NCBI RefSeq assembly: GCF_001182745.1 | Contig: NZ_LN868938.1 | Location: 3,224,001-3,288,000 of the forward strand | Direction: 5' to 3' | Length of the DNA stretch: 64,000 nucleotides | Source of the DNA: Nocardia farcinica | Lineage (GTDB): Bacteria; Actinomycetota; Actinomycetes; Mycobacteriales; Mycobacteriaceae | Part shown: one piece after another, positions 7,951 to 16,000 of the stretch | How the letters are laid out: the number at the start of each line of letters is the position of its first letter | Numbering within the stretch: the first letter of the stretch is position 1 | The notes under the pieces: model-generated | Databases searched by the model: none | The model's input: the letters and a program-made list of their open reading frames with translations, nothing else | Told to the model about the DNA's origin: nothing | Program-made: the position numbers and the translations under genes

Positions 7951-9480
7951 ATGACAGACACCCTCGGCACCGCCGCCCGCACCGACCTCGGCGACGAGGC
8001 CGCCGCCGTCCTGCGCGCCCTCGGCGTCGACATGCCGCCGCCGGGCGACCTGGTCGCCCGCACACCGATCACCGGCGAGCGGCTGCTCACCCTGCCCGCC
8101 GACACCCCGGCCGAGGCACAGGCCGCCGTCGAGCGCGCGAGCGCGGCGTTCCAGCGCTGGCGGACCGTGCCCGCGCCGGTCCGGGCCGCCGTCGTGCGCC
8201 GGCTGGCCGAGCTGCTGGTCGCGCACAAGGCGGACCTGGCCCGGCTGGTGACGCTGGAGGCGGGCAAGATCCGCGCCGAGGCGCTGGGCGAGGTGCAGGA
8301 GATGATCGACATCTGCGAGTTCGCCGTCGGCCTCGCGCGCCAGCTCTACGGACGCACCATGCCGTCGGAGCGGCCCGGGCACCGGTTGATGGAGACCTGG
8401 CATCCGCTCGGCGTGGTCGGGGTGATCTCGGCGTTCAACTTCCCGGTCGCGGTGTGGTCGTGGAACACCGCGATCGCGCTGGTGTGCGGTGACGCGGTGG
8501 TCTGGAAGCCCTCGGAGACCACTCCGCTCACGGCGCTGGCCTGCCACACCCTGCTGCGCCGCGCGGCCGCCGACGTGGGCGCCGATCCCGAGGTGCACCA
8601 GCTGATCCAGGGCGACGCGGCGGTCGGCGCGGTGCTGGTGGACGACGAGCGGGTGGCGCTGGTGAGCGCGACCGGCTCGGTGCGGATGGGCCGCGCCGTG
8701 GCGCCGCGGGTGGCCGCCCGGTTCGGGCGCTGCCTGCTCGAACTCGGCGGCAACAACGGGGCGATCGTCACGCCGTCGGCGGATCTGGAGCTGGCCGCGC
8801 GCGGGATCGTCTTCGCCGCCGCGGGCACGGCCGGTCAGCGGTGCACCACGCTGCGGCGCCTGATCGCGCACGTCGACGTCGTCGGGCCGCTGCTGGACCG
8901 GCTGACCCGGGCCTACCGCAGCCTCGCGGTCGGCGATCCGCGCGGGGACGGCGTGCTGGTCGGCCCGCTCATCGGCGCGGGCGCCTACCGCGACATGCGC
9001 GCCGCCCTCGACCGCGCGCTGGCCGACGGCGGCGAGCTGGTGTTCGGCGGTGAGCGGGTGCCCGGGTTCGGTGCCGACGCGTTCTATGTGCGTCCCGCCA
9101 TCGTGCGGATGCCCGCGCAGACCGCGATCGTGCGGGAGGAGACGTTCGCCCCGATCCTGTACGTGCTCACCTATCGGGATTTCGAGCACGCGGTGCGGCT
9201 GCACAACGGGGTGCCGCAGGGCCTGTCCTCGGCGGTGTTCACCACCGATCAGCGCGAGGCCGAACGTTTCCTGGCCGCGGACGGATCCGACTGCGGCATC
9301 GCCAATGTCAACATCGGCACCTCCGGGGCGGAGATCGGCGGCGCGTTCGGCGGCGAGAAGCACACCGGCGGCGGCCGGGAATCCGGGTCCGACGCCTGGA
9401 AGGCCTACATGCGCCGGGCCACCAACACGATCAACTACTCCACCGAGCTACCGCTGGCCCAGGGCGTCGAGTTCGGCTGA
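7951..9480 (+). CDS. pcd: L-piperideine-6-carboxylate (aminoadipate semialdehyde) dehydrogenase
   Basis: NAD(P)-dependent aldehyde dehydrogenase of 509 residues that would oxidise the product of Lat to 2-aminoadipate. Visible family marks are FNFPVAVWSWN, ELGGNNGAIV (general-base Glu region), the nucleophile cysteine in GTAGQRCTTLRRL, and ETFAPILYV. GGGGAA lies just before the ATG. The gene is divergent from lrpA across about 130 bases, so LrpA could control both sides. Confidence 0.92.
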   Translation: MTDTLGTAARTDLGDEAAAVLRALGVDMPPPGDLVARTPITGERLLTLPADTPAEAQAAVERASAAFQRWRTVPAPVRAAVVRRLAELLVAHKADLARLVTLEAGKIRAEALGEVQEMIDICEFAVGLARQLYGRTMPSERPGHRLMETWHPLGVVGVISAFNFPVAVWSWNTAIALVCGDAVVWKPSETTPLTALACHTLLRRAAADVGADPEVHQLIQGDAAVGAVLVDDERVALVSATGSVRMGRAVAPRVAARFGRCLLELGGNNGAIVTPSADLELAARGIVFAAAGTAGQRCTTLRRLIAHVDVVGPLLDRLTRAYRSLAVGDPRGDGVLVGPLIGAGAYRDMRAALDRALADGGELVFGGERVPGFGADAFYVRPAIVRMPAQTAIVREETFAPILYVLTYRDFEHAVRLHNGVPQGLSSAVFTTDQREAERFLAADGSDCGIANVNIGTSGAEIGGAFGGEKHTGGGRESGSDAWKAYMRRATNTINYSTELPLAQGVEFG

Positions 9481-9547
9481 GAACCGGCCGCCGACCAGGC
9501 GATTAGGCATGCACCACCGGCTGTGTGTAGGGTTGGTTCCACACCGA

Positions 9548-9624
9548 CGCGGGGTGGAGCAGCTCGGTAGCTCGCTGGGCTCATAACCCAGAGGTCGCAG
9601 GTTCAAATCCTGTCCCCGCTACTA
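9548..9624 (+). tRNA. Initiator tRNA-Met (CAT)
   Basis: A full cloverleaf: acceptor 5' strand CGCGGGG (9548-9554), D-arm with AGCTCGGTAGCT, anticodon stem-loop TGGGCTCATAACCCA with anticodon CAT, and T-arm GCAGGTTCAAATCCTGT. The unpaired first base (C1 opposite U72) and three G:C pairs next to the anticodon loop are hallmarks of initiator rather than elongator tRNA-Met. The 3' CCA is not encoded (CTA instead), so it must be added after transcription. Confidence 0.95.
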
Positions 9625-9625
9625 C

Positions 9626-9656
9626 GAAGGCTCCCGGAGATTCTCCGGGAGCCTTC
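9626..9656 (+). terminator. Terminator of the initiator tRNA
   Basis: Perfect inverted repeat GAAGGCTCCCGGAGA / TCTCCGGGAGCCTTC beginning right after the tRNA, followed by CGCTTTT. This is a strong factor-independent terminator. Confidence 0.9.
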
Positions 9657-9850
9657 CGCTTTTCCCGGCGGCATTTCGACGCCTCCGGCGGTAGCGGATC
9701 CGAATAACTCGGCACGCGCGCGGAATTGCCGAGCGGGCTTGCCGGATCGGGCATTTCGGATCACGAATTGGTTGCGGCCCCCTCCCGCACTGGATAGTGT
9801 TACGCCCAAATCCGCAAAGGGCGTTCACTGCCCAGAAGTAGGCAAGATCG

Positions 9851-12286
9851 GTGATCAGCAGCAGTATCAAGCGCGTATTACCGACCGATGTGCTGAAGCC
9901 GAGTTCTCGCGCACGTTTCCGCGGACCCATCGGAGTCAGAACCCGTTTGCTGGCCATCGTGCTCATTCCGAGCGTGGCGCTGCTGGCGATCGGCATCGGC
10001 GGCGCAGTGTATCTCGTTCAGGACGGCCGCAAGGCGAAGGACTTCGCCGACGTCGCGGCCTCGACCACCGAACCGGCCATCCGGATGATCGAGGCGATGC
10101 AGGAGGAGCGGCGGGCCTCGATGCTGCATCTGTCCGGCGACCCGCGGGGCACCGAGAGCCTGGCCGCGGCCCGCCGCAATTCCGACGCCGCGATCGACGG
10201 CCTGTTCGCCAACGGCGAGGCGGCCAAGAAGCTGCGCGGCGACGTCGTCGACGACATCGACAGCTACGACCAGCTGTATCAACAACTTCCGCAGTTACGC
10301 AGCGGCATCGACGCGCGCGCCGTACCCGCCGCGCAGGTCTTCGCCGCCTTCGGGCTGGTGATCGACACCATCGTGCAGGCCTCCCTGCTGGCCGCCGAGG
10401 TCGCGCCGAGCGCCGAGGTGTCCGTCGGTCTGTACAAGGCCGTGCACGCGCTGCGCGCCGGAGAGGCCGTGTCGCGCGCGGGCGCGCTCGGCATCACGGC
10501 GCTGCTCACCGAGCAGTTGCCGCCGGGGCAGCTCACCGAATTCAGCCGCTATGTCGGCGATGCCCGCGGTGAGGTCGGCTACGTCACCGCGGTGCTCACC
10601 GGGCCGCGGCTCGAGCAGGCCAAGGCGATCGTCGCCGGTCCGGACTGGCAGCGGCTCACCGCCATGGAGGACGCCTTCATCCAGCGCGGCCCGGTACTGC
10701 CCGAGGACAGCACCGCCCGCACCGGCAGTGGTTCCGGCAGCGGATCCACCACCGGTTCCGGCAGCGCCACCGACGACGTCGAGTTGCCGCTCACCGCGGA
10801 GGACTGGGAGCACGCCGCCGACGCCGTCACCGCGCAGCTGCTCAAGCTGTGGGAGGACCAGAGCCGCGACTCGCACGCCTTGGCCAAGGCCATCGGCGAC
10901 GATCAGGCGACCGGCTCGTCGTGGGCGGGCGCCGGTGTGGCCGCGCTGACGCTGCTCGCGTTCGTCGCGGCCATGTTGCTGGCCAACCGGTTCGTCGGCC
11001 GGATGCGCAGGCTGCGCCGGGAGACCTTGCAGCTGGCCGACGAGCGGCTGCCCGAGACCATCCGCCAGCTCAGCGCGGGCAAGGAGGTCCAGCCCGACGA
11101 CATGGCGCCGCTGAACTTCGGCGGTGACGAGATCGGCCAGGTCGCCGACGCGTTCAACCGCGCCCACGCCGCCGCGGTGGCGGCCGCGGTCGCCGAAGCC
11201 AAGACCCGGGCGGGCGTGAACGCGGTGTTCCTCAACATCGCCCACCGCAGTCAGGTGATGGTGCACCGGCAGCTGGTGCTGCTGGACAAGGCCGAGCGCG
11301 AGGAAGAGGATCCCGACCGGCTCGACCTGCTGTTCCAGCTCGACCATCTGGCCACCCGCTCCCGCCGCAACGCCGAGAACCTGGTGATCCTGGGCGGCGA
11401 GCAGCCGGGCCGCAAGTGGCGCAACCCGGTGCCGCTGGTGGAGTTGGTCCGCAGCGCCGTGGCCGAGAGCCTCGACTACACCCGCATCCAGACCGGCAAG
11501 CTGCCCGAGGTCCGCATCCTCGGCAACGTGGTGGCCGACCTGATCCACCTCATCGCCGAGCTCACCGACAACGCGACCGCGTTCTCGCCACCGGAATCGC
11601 GGGTCGAGGTCTCGGGCAACCTGGTGGGCAAGGGCCTGGCGCTCGAGATCACCGATCAGGGCCTCGGGATGTCCGAGGCGGAGCTGGCCGAGCGCAACGC
11701 GCTGCTGGCCGAGCCGCCGGACTTCAGCGTCGCGGCGCTGTCCGGCGACGCCCGCCTCGGCCTGTTCGTCGTCGCGAAACTGGCGTCGCGCCACGGCATC
11801 TCGGTCCGACTGACCGAATCCGACTACGGCGGGGTCAAGGCGATCGTGCTGGTGCCCACCCAGCTGCTGTCCACCGGCCGAGAACCGGCCCAGGTGCCGG
11901 CGGCCGCGTCGACCACCACGACGATGCCGCCGACGAACCTGATGAGCAAGGGCTCGTTCAACGGGTTCGTCCCGCCGGTGACGACCGTGAGCGCGGTGGC
12001 CACCACCGGGTCCGCGGTCGAATCCGCGGCTCCCGCCGCACCGGCGGCGCGTCCGGCGCTGCCGCGGCGGCGGCGCCAGTCGCCCGCCGCCACCCAGCCG
12101 ATGACGGCGAGCGCACCGGCCGCCCCGACCACGGCGCGACCGCGCACCGCCGAACAGGCGCGCAATCTCATGTCGGCGATCGAGAACGGCACCCGGCAGG
12201 GCAGGCTGAACCGCGTCGACGTCGACTCCACGCCCACGGCGTCCGATCACGAAGAAGGTGCTGGTGACGATTTCCAAGCCCCGTAG
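9851..12286 (+). CDS. cvnA: Conservon sensor-kinase-like protein CvnA with a NIT domain
   Basis: Membrane sensor of 811 residues. One helix (about 33-56) precedes an outside, mostly helical NIT-type (nitrate/nitrite sensing-like) domain with EAMQEERRASM near its start; a second helix (about 357-380) is followed by a HAMP-like linker and a HATPase_c domain (about 565-685) with ELTDNATAFSPPES and DQGLGMS nucleotide-binding boxes. The C-terminal 120 residues are Ala/Pro/Thr-rich. Actinobacterial conservons use such proteins with CvnB, CvnC and a Ras-like GTPase (CvnD). Here cvnB overlaps the 3' end. The GTG start has only a weak AGTAGG upstream. Confidence 0.88.
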   Translation: MISSSIKRVLPTDVLKPSSRARFRGPIGVRTRLLAIVLIPSVALLAIGIGGAVYLVQDGRKAKDFADVAASTTEPAIRMIEAMQEERRASMLHLSGDPRGTESLAAARRNSDAAIDGLFANGEAAKKLRGDVVDDIDSYDQLYQQLPQLRSGIDARAVPAAQVFAAFGLVIDTIVQASLLAAEVAPSAEVSVGLYKAVHALRAGEAVSRAGALGITALLTEQLPPGQLTEFSRYVGDARGEVGYVTAVLTGPRLEQAKAIVAGPDWQRLTAMEDAFIQRGPVLPEDSTARTGSGSGSGSTTGSGSATDDVELPLTAEDWEHAADAVTAQLLKLWEDQSRDSHALAKAIGDDQATGSSWAGAGVAALTLLAFVAAMLLANRFVGRMRRLRRETLQLADERLPETIRQLSAGKEVQPDDMAPLNFGGDEIGQVADAFNRAHAAAVAAAVAEAKTRAGVNAVFLNIAHRSQVMVHRQLVLLDKAEREEEDPDRLDLLFQLDHLATRSRRNAENLVILGGEQPGRKWRNPVPLVELVRSAVAESLDYTRIQTGKLPEVRILGNVVADLIHLIAELTDNATAFSPPESRVEVSGNLVGKGLALEITDQGLGMSEAELAERNALLAEPPDFSVAALSGDARLGLFVVAKLASRHGISVRLTESDYGGVKAIVLVPTQLLSTGREPAQVPAAASTTTTMPPTNLMSKGSFNGFVPPVTTVSAVATTGSAVESAAPAAPAARPALPRRRRQSPAATQPMTASAPAAPTTARPRTAEQARNLMSAIENGTRQGRLNRVDVDSTPTASDHEEGAGDDFQAP

Positions 12287-12689
12287 CCTCGACTGGTTGC
12301 TCGACGATCTCATCGAGCGGCTGCCCGATGTCCGCTACGCCGTGGTGCTGTCCACCGACGGCCTGCTGCTCGGGCACAGCACCAAGATCGACCGCTCCGA
12401 TGCCGAGCGCTTCTGCGCGATGGCCTCCACCCTGCACGGCGTGGCCCGCAGCGCGGGCGTGCACTTCGAGGCGGGTGGGGTGTGCCAGACGGTGGTGGAG
12501 CTGGACCGAGCCGTCTTGTTCATCACCGCCGCGGGTGACAACGCCTGCCTGGCCGTGCTCACCTCCGAGTCGGCGAACATGGGCATGGTCGCCTACGAGA
12601 TGAACCAGACGGTGCAGCGCGTCGGCGCGCATCTGTCCGTCGACCCACGGCCTCATCCCTTCGATGAGGTCGGTATGCGGCAGCCATGA
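12264..12689 (+). CDS. cvnB: Roadblock/LC7-domain protein CvnB
   Basis: A 141-residue Roadblock/LC7 protein (LDWLLDDLIERLPDVRYAVV, then STDGLLLGHS), the MglB-like partner that in conservons regulates a small GTPase. The GTG at 12264 is preferred because AGAAGG (12253-12258) is well placed; an in-frame GTG at 12258 lies inside that site. The gene overlaps cvnA by 23 bases and cvnC by four, so the three are translationally coupled. Confidence 0.88.
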   Translation: MTISKPRSLDWLLDDLIERLPDVRYAVVLSTDGLLLGHSTKIDRSDAERFCAMASTLHGVARSAGVHFEAGGVCQTVVELDRAVLFITAAGDNACLAVLTSESANMGMVAYEMNQTVQRVGAHLSVDPRPHPFDEVGMRQP

Positions 12690-13057
12690 ACAACCGGCGT
12701 GAGTCCTGGTTCGACGACGAGGCGGGTCCGCTCGTCCGGCTGTACGCGGTCACCCGCGGACGGTCGGACGCTCGTCCGGACCTGAACATGCTCACGCTCG
12801 TGGTGTACTCGGGGTCGGGGACGTTGCGCCGGACCGAGCCCGAGTACGCGGAGATCCTGCGGCTCAGCCGCACGGTGCAATCCATCGCCGAACTCGCCGC
12901 GCAGCTGCATCTGCCGCTGACCACGACGAAGGTGCTGGTCGGCGATCTCATCGACGACGGTCTGCTCGACTTCCGGGCGCCCGAGCCGACCCCGGACGCC
13001 GGACCACGCGACCTGGGCACGCTGCGGGCGGTGTTGCGCGGCATCCAGGCACTCTGA
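12686..13057 (+). CDS. cvnC: DUF742 protein CvnC
   Basis: A 123-residue DUF742 protein with the typical core VRLYAVTRGRS near the start and a winged-helix-like middle (LSRTVQSIAELAAQLHLPLT) ending in a VLVGDLIDDGLL motif. It overlaps cvnB at ATGA. DUF742 proteins normally bridge CvnB and the CvnD GTPase, but no GTPase gene follows: the next gene is an oppositely oriented oxidoreductase. Confidence 0.88.
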   Translation: MNNRRESWFDDEAGPLVRLYAVTRGRSDARPDLNMLTLVVYSGSGTLRRTEPEYAEILRLSRTVQSIAELAAQLHLPLTTTKVLVGDLIDDGLLDFRAPEPTPDAGPRDLGTLRAVLRGIQAL

Positions 13058-13110
13058 CGCTGCTCCCAGCAGGGCGGTCATCGCGGCGGGCCGGTCGACC
13101 TCGGCACGAC

Positions 13111-13140
13111 GGTGGCCGATCCCTCCGGGAACCGGCCACC
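13111..13140. terminator. Hairpin between convergent cvnC and GMC genes
   Basis: GGTGGCCG (13111-13118) pairs perfectly with CGGCCACC (13133-13140) around a 14-base loop in the 92-base gap between two convergent genes. There is no T-run, so bidirectional termination is inferred from position. Confidence 0.4.
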
Positions 13141-13149
13141 GCCTGTCGT

Positions 13150-15105
13150 TCAGGACAAGCGCGCGGCGAGGCGGGTGGCGTTCATGTAGGCGATCGCCTC
13201 GATCGACACCATCGGGTTCACCCCCGACGAGGTCGGGAAGCACGAGGCGTCGGCGACGACGACATTGGGCACCTCCCAGGTCGCGCCGTCCGGATCCAGG
13301 GCGCAGGTGTCGCGGCTGCCGCCCATCCGGGCCGAGCCCATGATGTGCAGCGCCGCCATGCCGCACCGGCCGGGCCGGTAGCCCGCCGCCTGGCAGGCCG
13401 CCGCGAACTCCGCGTGCGACCCGCGCACGCCCGGCTGGTAGACCGGGCCCGCCTGATGGCCGGAGAAGATCTTCTTCGCCCCCGCGGCCTCCAGAATGCT
13501 TGCCGCACCGAGGATTCCGGTGTGGAGGTGGTCGCGGTCGCGATCGGAGATCGTGTAGTGCACGATCGGGTGGCCCGCCTTGTCCACCTCCACCCGGCCG
13601 CTGTCGCGGTCGCGGGTGATGACACCGATGGCGGCGGTGTGCGCGAGATCGAGCATGGCGCGGCGGTGTTCGGCGCCGCCGCGCCAGTTCATGAAGCCGA
13701 CCAGCATGCCGGGATGCATCGGCCCGGTCTCGTAGATGACGCCGTAGCCCGCGCCGTCGAGATCGGCGTGCTTGCGCGAGATCCGCGTCTGCAGGCCGCC
13801 CTCCCAGGGGCGCACCTCCTCCTCGAAGGTGCCGAACACCGCCGAGGCCGGGTGCAGCCGCAGGTGCGCGCCGATGTTCTTGTTACGCAGGCCGGATCGG
13901 CGCAGCAGCGCCGGGGTCTGGATCGCGCCGCCCGACACCACCACCGCCTTGGCCCGCACGGTCAGCTCCGCGCCGCTGTCGGTGACCGCGACGACGCCCT
14001 CGGCCGTGCCGCCGCGCACGACGATGCGGCGCACGTCGGCGCCGACCACCAGCCGCGCACCGCGGGCGGCGGCGTCGGCCAGCCAGGTCTTGGTCACCGA
14101 CTGCTTGGCGCCGACCCGGCAGCCGTAGCCGCAGCGCCCGCACTCCTCGCCCGCGTCGCAGGCGTCGGTGACATTGCGGGGCAGCGGACCGATGTCCCAG
14201 CCGAGCGCGCGCACGCCACGCTCGAGCACGCTGTCGCGCCGCGAGATCGGCGACTTGTCGTAGGTGACCGACAACCGCCGCTCGACGGCGTCCAGGGCCG
14301 TGCCGAACTCGTCCTCGGCGAACTGGGTGGCACCGAGGCTCGCCCATTCCGCGCGCACCGAATCCGGCGTCCGCAGCGAGGTGCTCCAGTTGACGACCGT
14401 GCCGCCGCCCAGGCAGGTGCCCGAGACGAGGGTCAGCTGCCCCTCGGCGGTGGCGTTCGGGCCGGGCGCGTAGAGGCGGGTGAGGGCGTCGAGTTCGCCG
14501 TTGCCGAAGTCGGCGTCGTCGTAGTAGTCGCCGCGCTCGAGCACGACCACGTCCAGGCCGGCTTCGGCCAGCACCGCGGCCGCGGTGCCGCCGCCCGCGC
14601 CGGAACCGACCACGACGACGTCGCAGTCCAGCGTGGTGGGCGCGGTGCAGCGCAGCGGGTCGAGCGCGGGCCTCGGCGCGGCGGCGAGCTGTCCGGGCGG
14701 ACCGGGATAGCCCATCTCCTTCCACAGCGGATTGAAGCCGTCCGGCCCGGGCGTGACGTAGTAGGACAGCAGCGAGCCCTGCTTGAGCGCCTGGAACAGG
14801 GCCCGTTTGACGCCCAGCCGGGAGGCGCCGAGCTTCAGCAGCAGCTGCTCGCGTTCGGCGGGCGAGCGCCGGGAGAACGGGCGCAGCCCCGCACCCGCGA
14901 GCAGCCCGAGCAGTGGCGTGTCCCAGATGCCGAGCAGGGTCGCCAACTGCTTGCCCGCCGCCTCGTTCGGGTCGCGGCCGAGCATGCGCAGCATGACGTC
15001 GGGCACGCCGAGTTGGGTGGCCGACGGTAGCGCGAGCCCGTCTCCGGGGGCGAAGGTGTCGCAGATCAGCTCGAGCGCCGCGCGCTGCTTTGCCGAGAGC
15101 TCCAT
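13150..15105 (-). CDS. GMC-family FAD oxidoreductase (long-chain alcohol oxidase type)
   Basis: A 651-residue glucose-methanol-choline oxidoreductase. After an N-terminal helical region of about 150 residues comes the FAD-binding motif CDVVVVGSGAGGGTAAAVLA and VVLERGDYYDDADF; the C-terminal GMC domain has ADASCFPTSSGVNPMVSIEA with the catalytic region near VNPM. The internal stretch CDAGEECGRCGYGCRVGAKQS is typical of the fatty-alcohol/cholesterol-oxidase-like subgroup. The start is the ATG at 15105 with GGAG upstream. Substrate is unknown; a sterol or long-chain alcohol is inference. A strong palindrome lies in its upstream region. Confidence 0.85.
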   Translation of the reverse strand: MELSAKQRAALELICDTFAPGDGLALPSATQLGVPDVMLRMLGRDPNEAAGKQLATLLGIWDTPLLGLLAGAGLRPFSRRSPAEREQLLLKLGASRLGVKRALFQALKQGSLLSYYVTPGPDGFNPLWKEMGYPGPPGQLAAAPRPALDPLRCTAPTTLDCDVVVVGSGAGGGTAAAVLAEAGLDVVVLERGDYYDDADFGNGELDALTRLYAPGPNATAEGQLTLVSGTCLGGGTVVNWSTSLRTPDSVRAEWASLGATQFAEDEFGTALDAVERRLSVTYDKSPISRRDSVLERGVRALGWDIGPLPRNVTDACDAGEECGRCGYGCRVGAKQSVTKTWLADAAARGARLVVGADVRRIVVRGGTAEGVVAVTDSGAELTVRAKAVVVSGGAIQTPALLRRSGLRNKNIGAHLRLHPASAVFGTFEEEVRPWEGGLQTRISRKHADLDGAGYGVIYETGPMHPGMLVGFMNWRGGAEHRRAMLDLAHTAAIGVITRDRDSGRVEVDKAGHPIVHYTISDRDRDHLHTGILGAASILEAAGAKKIFSGHQAGPVYQPGVRGSHAEFAAACQAAGYRPGRCGMAALHIMGSARMGGSRDTCALDPDGATWEVPNVVVADASCFPTSSGVNPMVSIEAIAYMNATRLAARLS

Positions 15106-15181
15106 AGGGTGTGACTCCAAGGCCGTGGTGTGGCAACGCAACATGAATTGCGGCTCACATAGATCAGAACGACCTGAAACC

Positions 15182-15204
15182 TACTCCGGTGAATTACCGG
15201 AGTA
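15182..15204. promoter_or_regulatory. 23-bp palindromic operator upstream of the GMC gene
   Basis: TACTCCGGT-gaatt-ACCGGAGTA: nine-base perfect arms with a five-base spacer, 78 bases before the GMC start and 17 bases after the nei2 stop. The symmetry and spacing suit a dimeric TetR/FadR-type repressor controlling the oxidoreductase. No regulator gene is adjacent. Confidence 0.6.
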
Positions 15205-15220
15205 AAGCGGAGTTTTCTGG

Positions 15221-16000
15221 TTACTCGCCGGTCGGTTGGCAGCGCGGACAGAAGAAGATTCCTCGTTCGCGTTGCACGATGCGGTCGGAGACCGGGGTGG
15301 GTTCGCCGAGCGGGCGCGCCTGGATGCGGGTGCCGCAGCGGCGGCACGGCAGGCCGGTGCGTCCGTAGACCATCGGCCGCCACGGCGGCTGGTGCGCGGC
15401 GGCGCCGAGCACGCGATGTGCCTCGCTGACGACCGCGGGCAGATCCGGTACCGCGGCGACCGGGGTGGCGGGGTGGACGCGGCGCAGGAAACAGATCTCG
15501 CTGCGGTAGATGTTGCCGATGCCGGCCAGGTTGCGTTGGTCGAGCAGCGCGAGTCCGATCGGCCGCTCGGGCACGCTCGCCAGCCGCCGTTCGGCCTCGG
15601 CGGGGTCCCAATCCGGGCCGAGCAGGTCGGGGCCCAGGTGGTCGATCACGGTGTGTTCGTCGGCGCGGCGCAGCACCTCGACCTTGCCGAGGGCGAAGCC
15701 GACCGCCTCCGTGTCGTCGGTGGTGAGCACCACCCTGGCCTGCACCCGCGGACGGGTCCAGCGCTCGCCGACGCAATAGGTGCGCCACACGCCCTCCATC
15801 TTCAGATGGGTGTGGATGCTGGCGTCGGCGGTGCGGATGAACAGGTGTTTGCCGTAGCTGGTCACCTCCTCCACCCGCTCGCCCACCAGGTCGACCGTGG
15901 CATAGCGGGGCACCCGGAAGTCGCTGCGCACCAGCGTCTTTCCGGCCAGCGCCAGGTGCAGCCGGTGGGCGGCGCGGAAGACGGTGTCACCTTCGGGCAT
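15221..16000 (-). CDS. nei2: Endonuclease VIII / Fpg-family DNA glycosylase Nei2
   Basis: Bifunctional glycosylase/AP lyase for oxidised pyrimidines, 259 residues. The mature N-terminus PEGDTVFRAA supplies the catalytic Pro and Glu; SYGKHLFIR and the helix-two-turn-helix NLAGIGNIYRSEICFL follow, and a C-terminal zinc finger has CRRC and CPRC pairs. The ATG overlaps the last 14 bases of the lhr coding sequence, so the pair is coupled, an arrangement shared with mycobacterial Rv3296/Rv3297 as I recall it. Confidence 0.93.
   Translation of the reverse strand: MPEGDTVFRAAHRLHLALAGKTLVRSDFRVPRYATVDLVGERVEEVTSYGKHLFIRTADASIHTHLKMEGVWRTYCVGERWTRPRVQARVVLTTDDTEAVGFALGKVEVLRRADEHTVIDHLGPDLLGPDWDPAEAERRLASVPERPIGLALLDQRNLAGIGNIYRSEICFLRRVHPATPVAAVPDLPAVVSEAHRVLGAAAHQPPWRPMVYGRTGLPCRRCGTRIQARPLGEPTPVSDRIVQRERGIFFCPRCQPTGE

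Noticed and set aside
9548..13149. A genomic island integrated at the initiator tRNA
   Set aside because: No integrase and no duplicated tRNA 3' end were found downstream, and the following genes have host-like composition.
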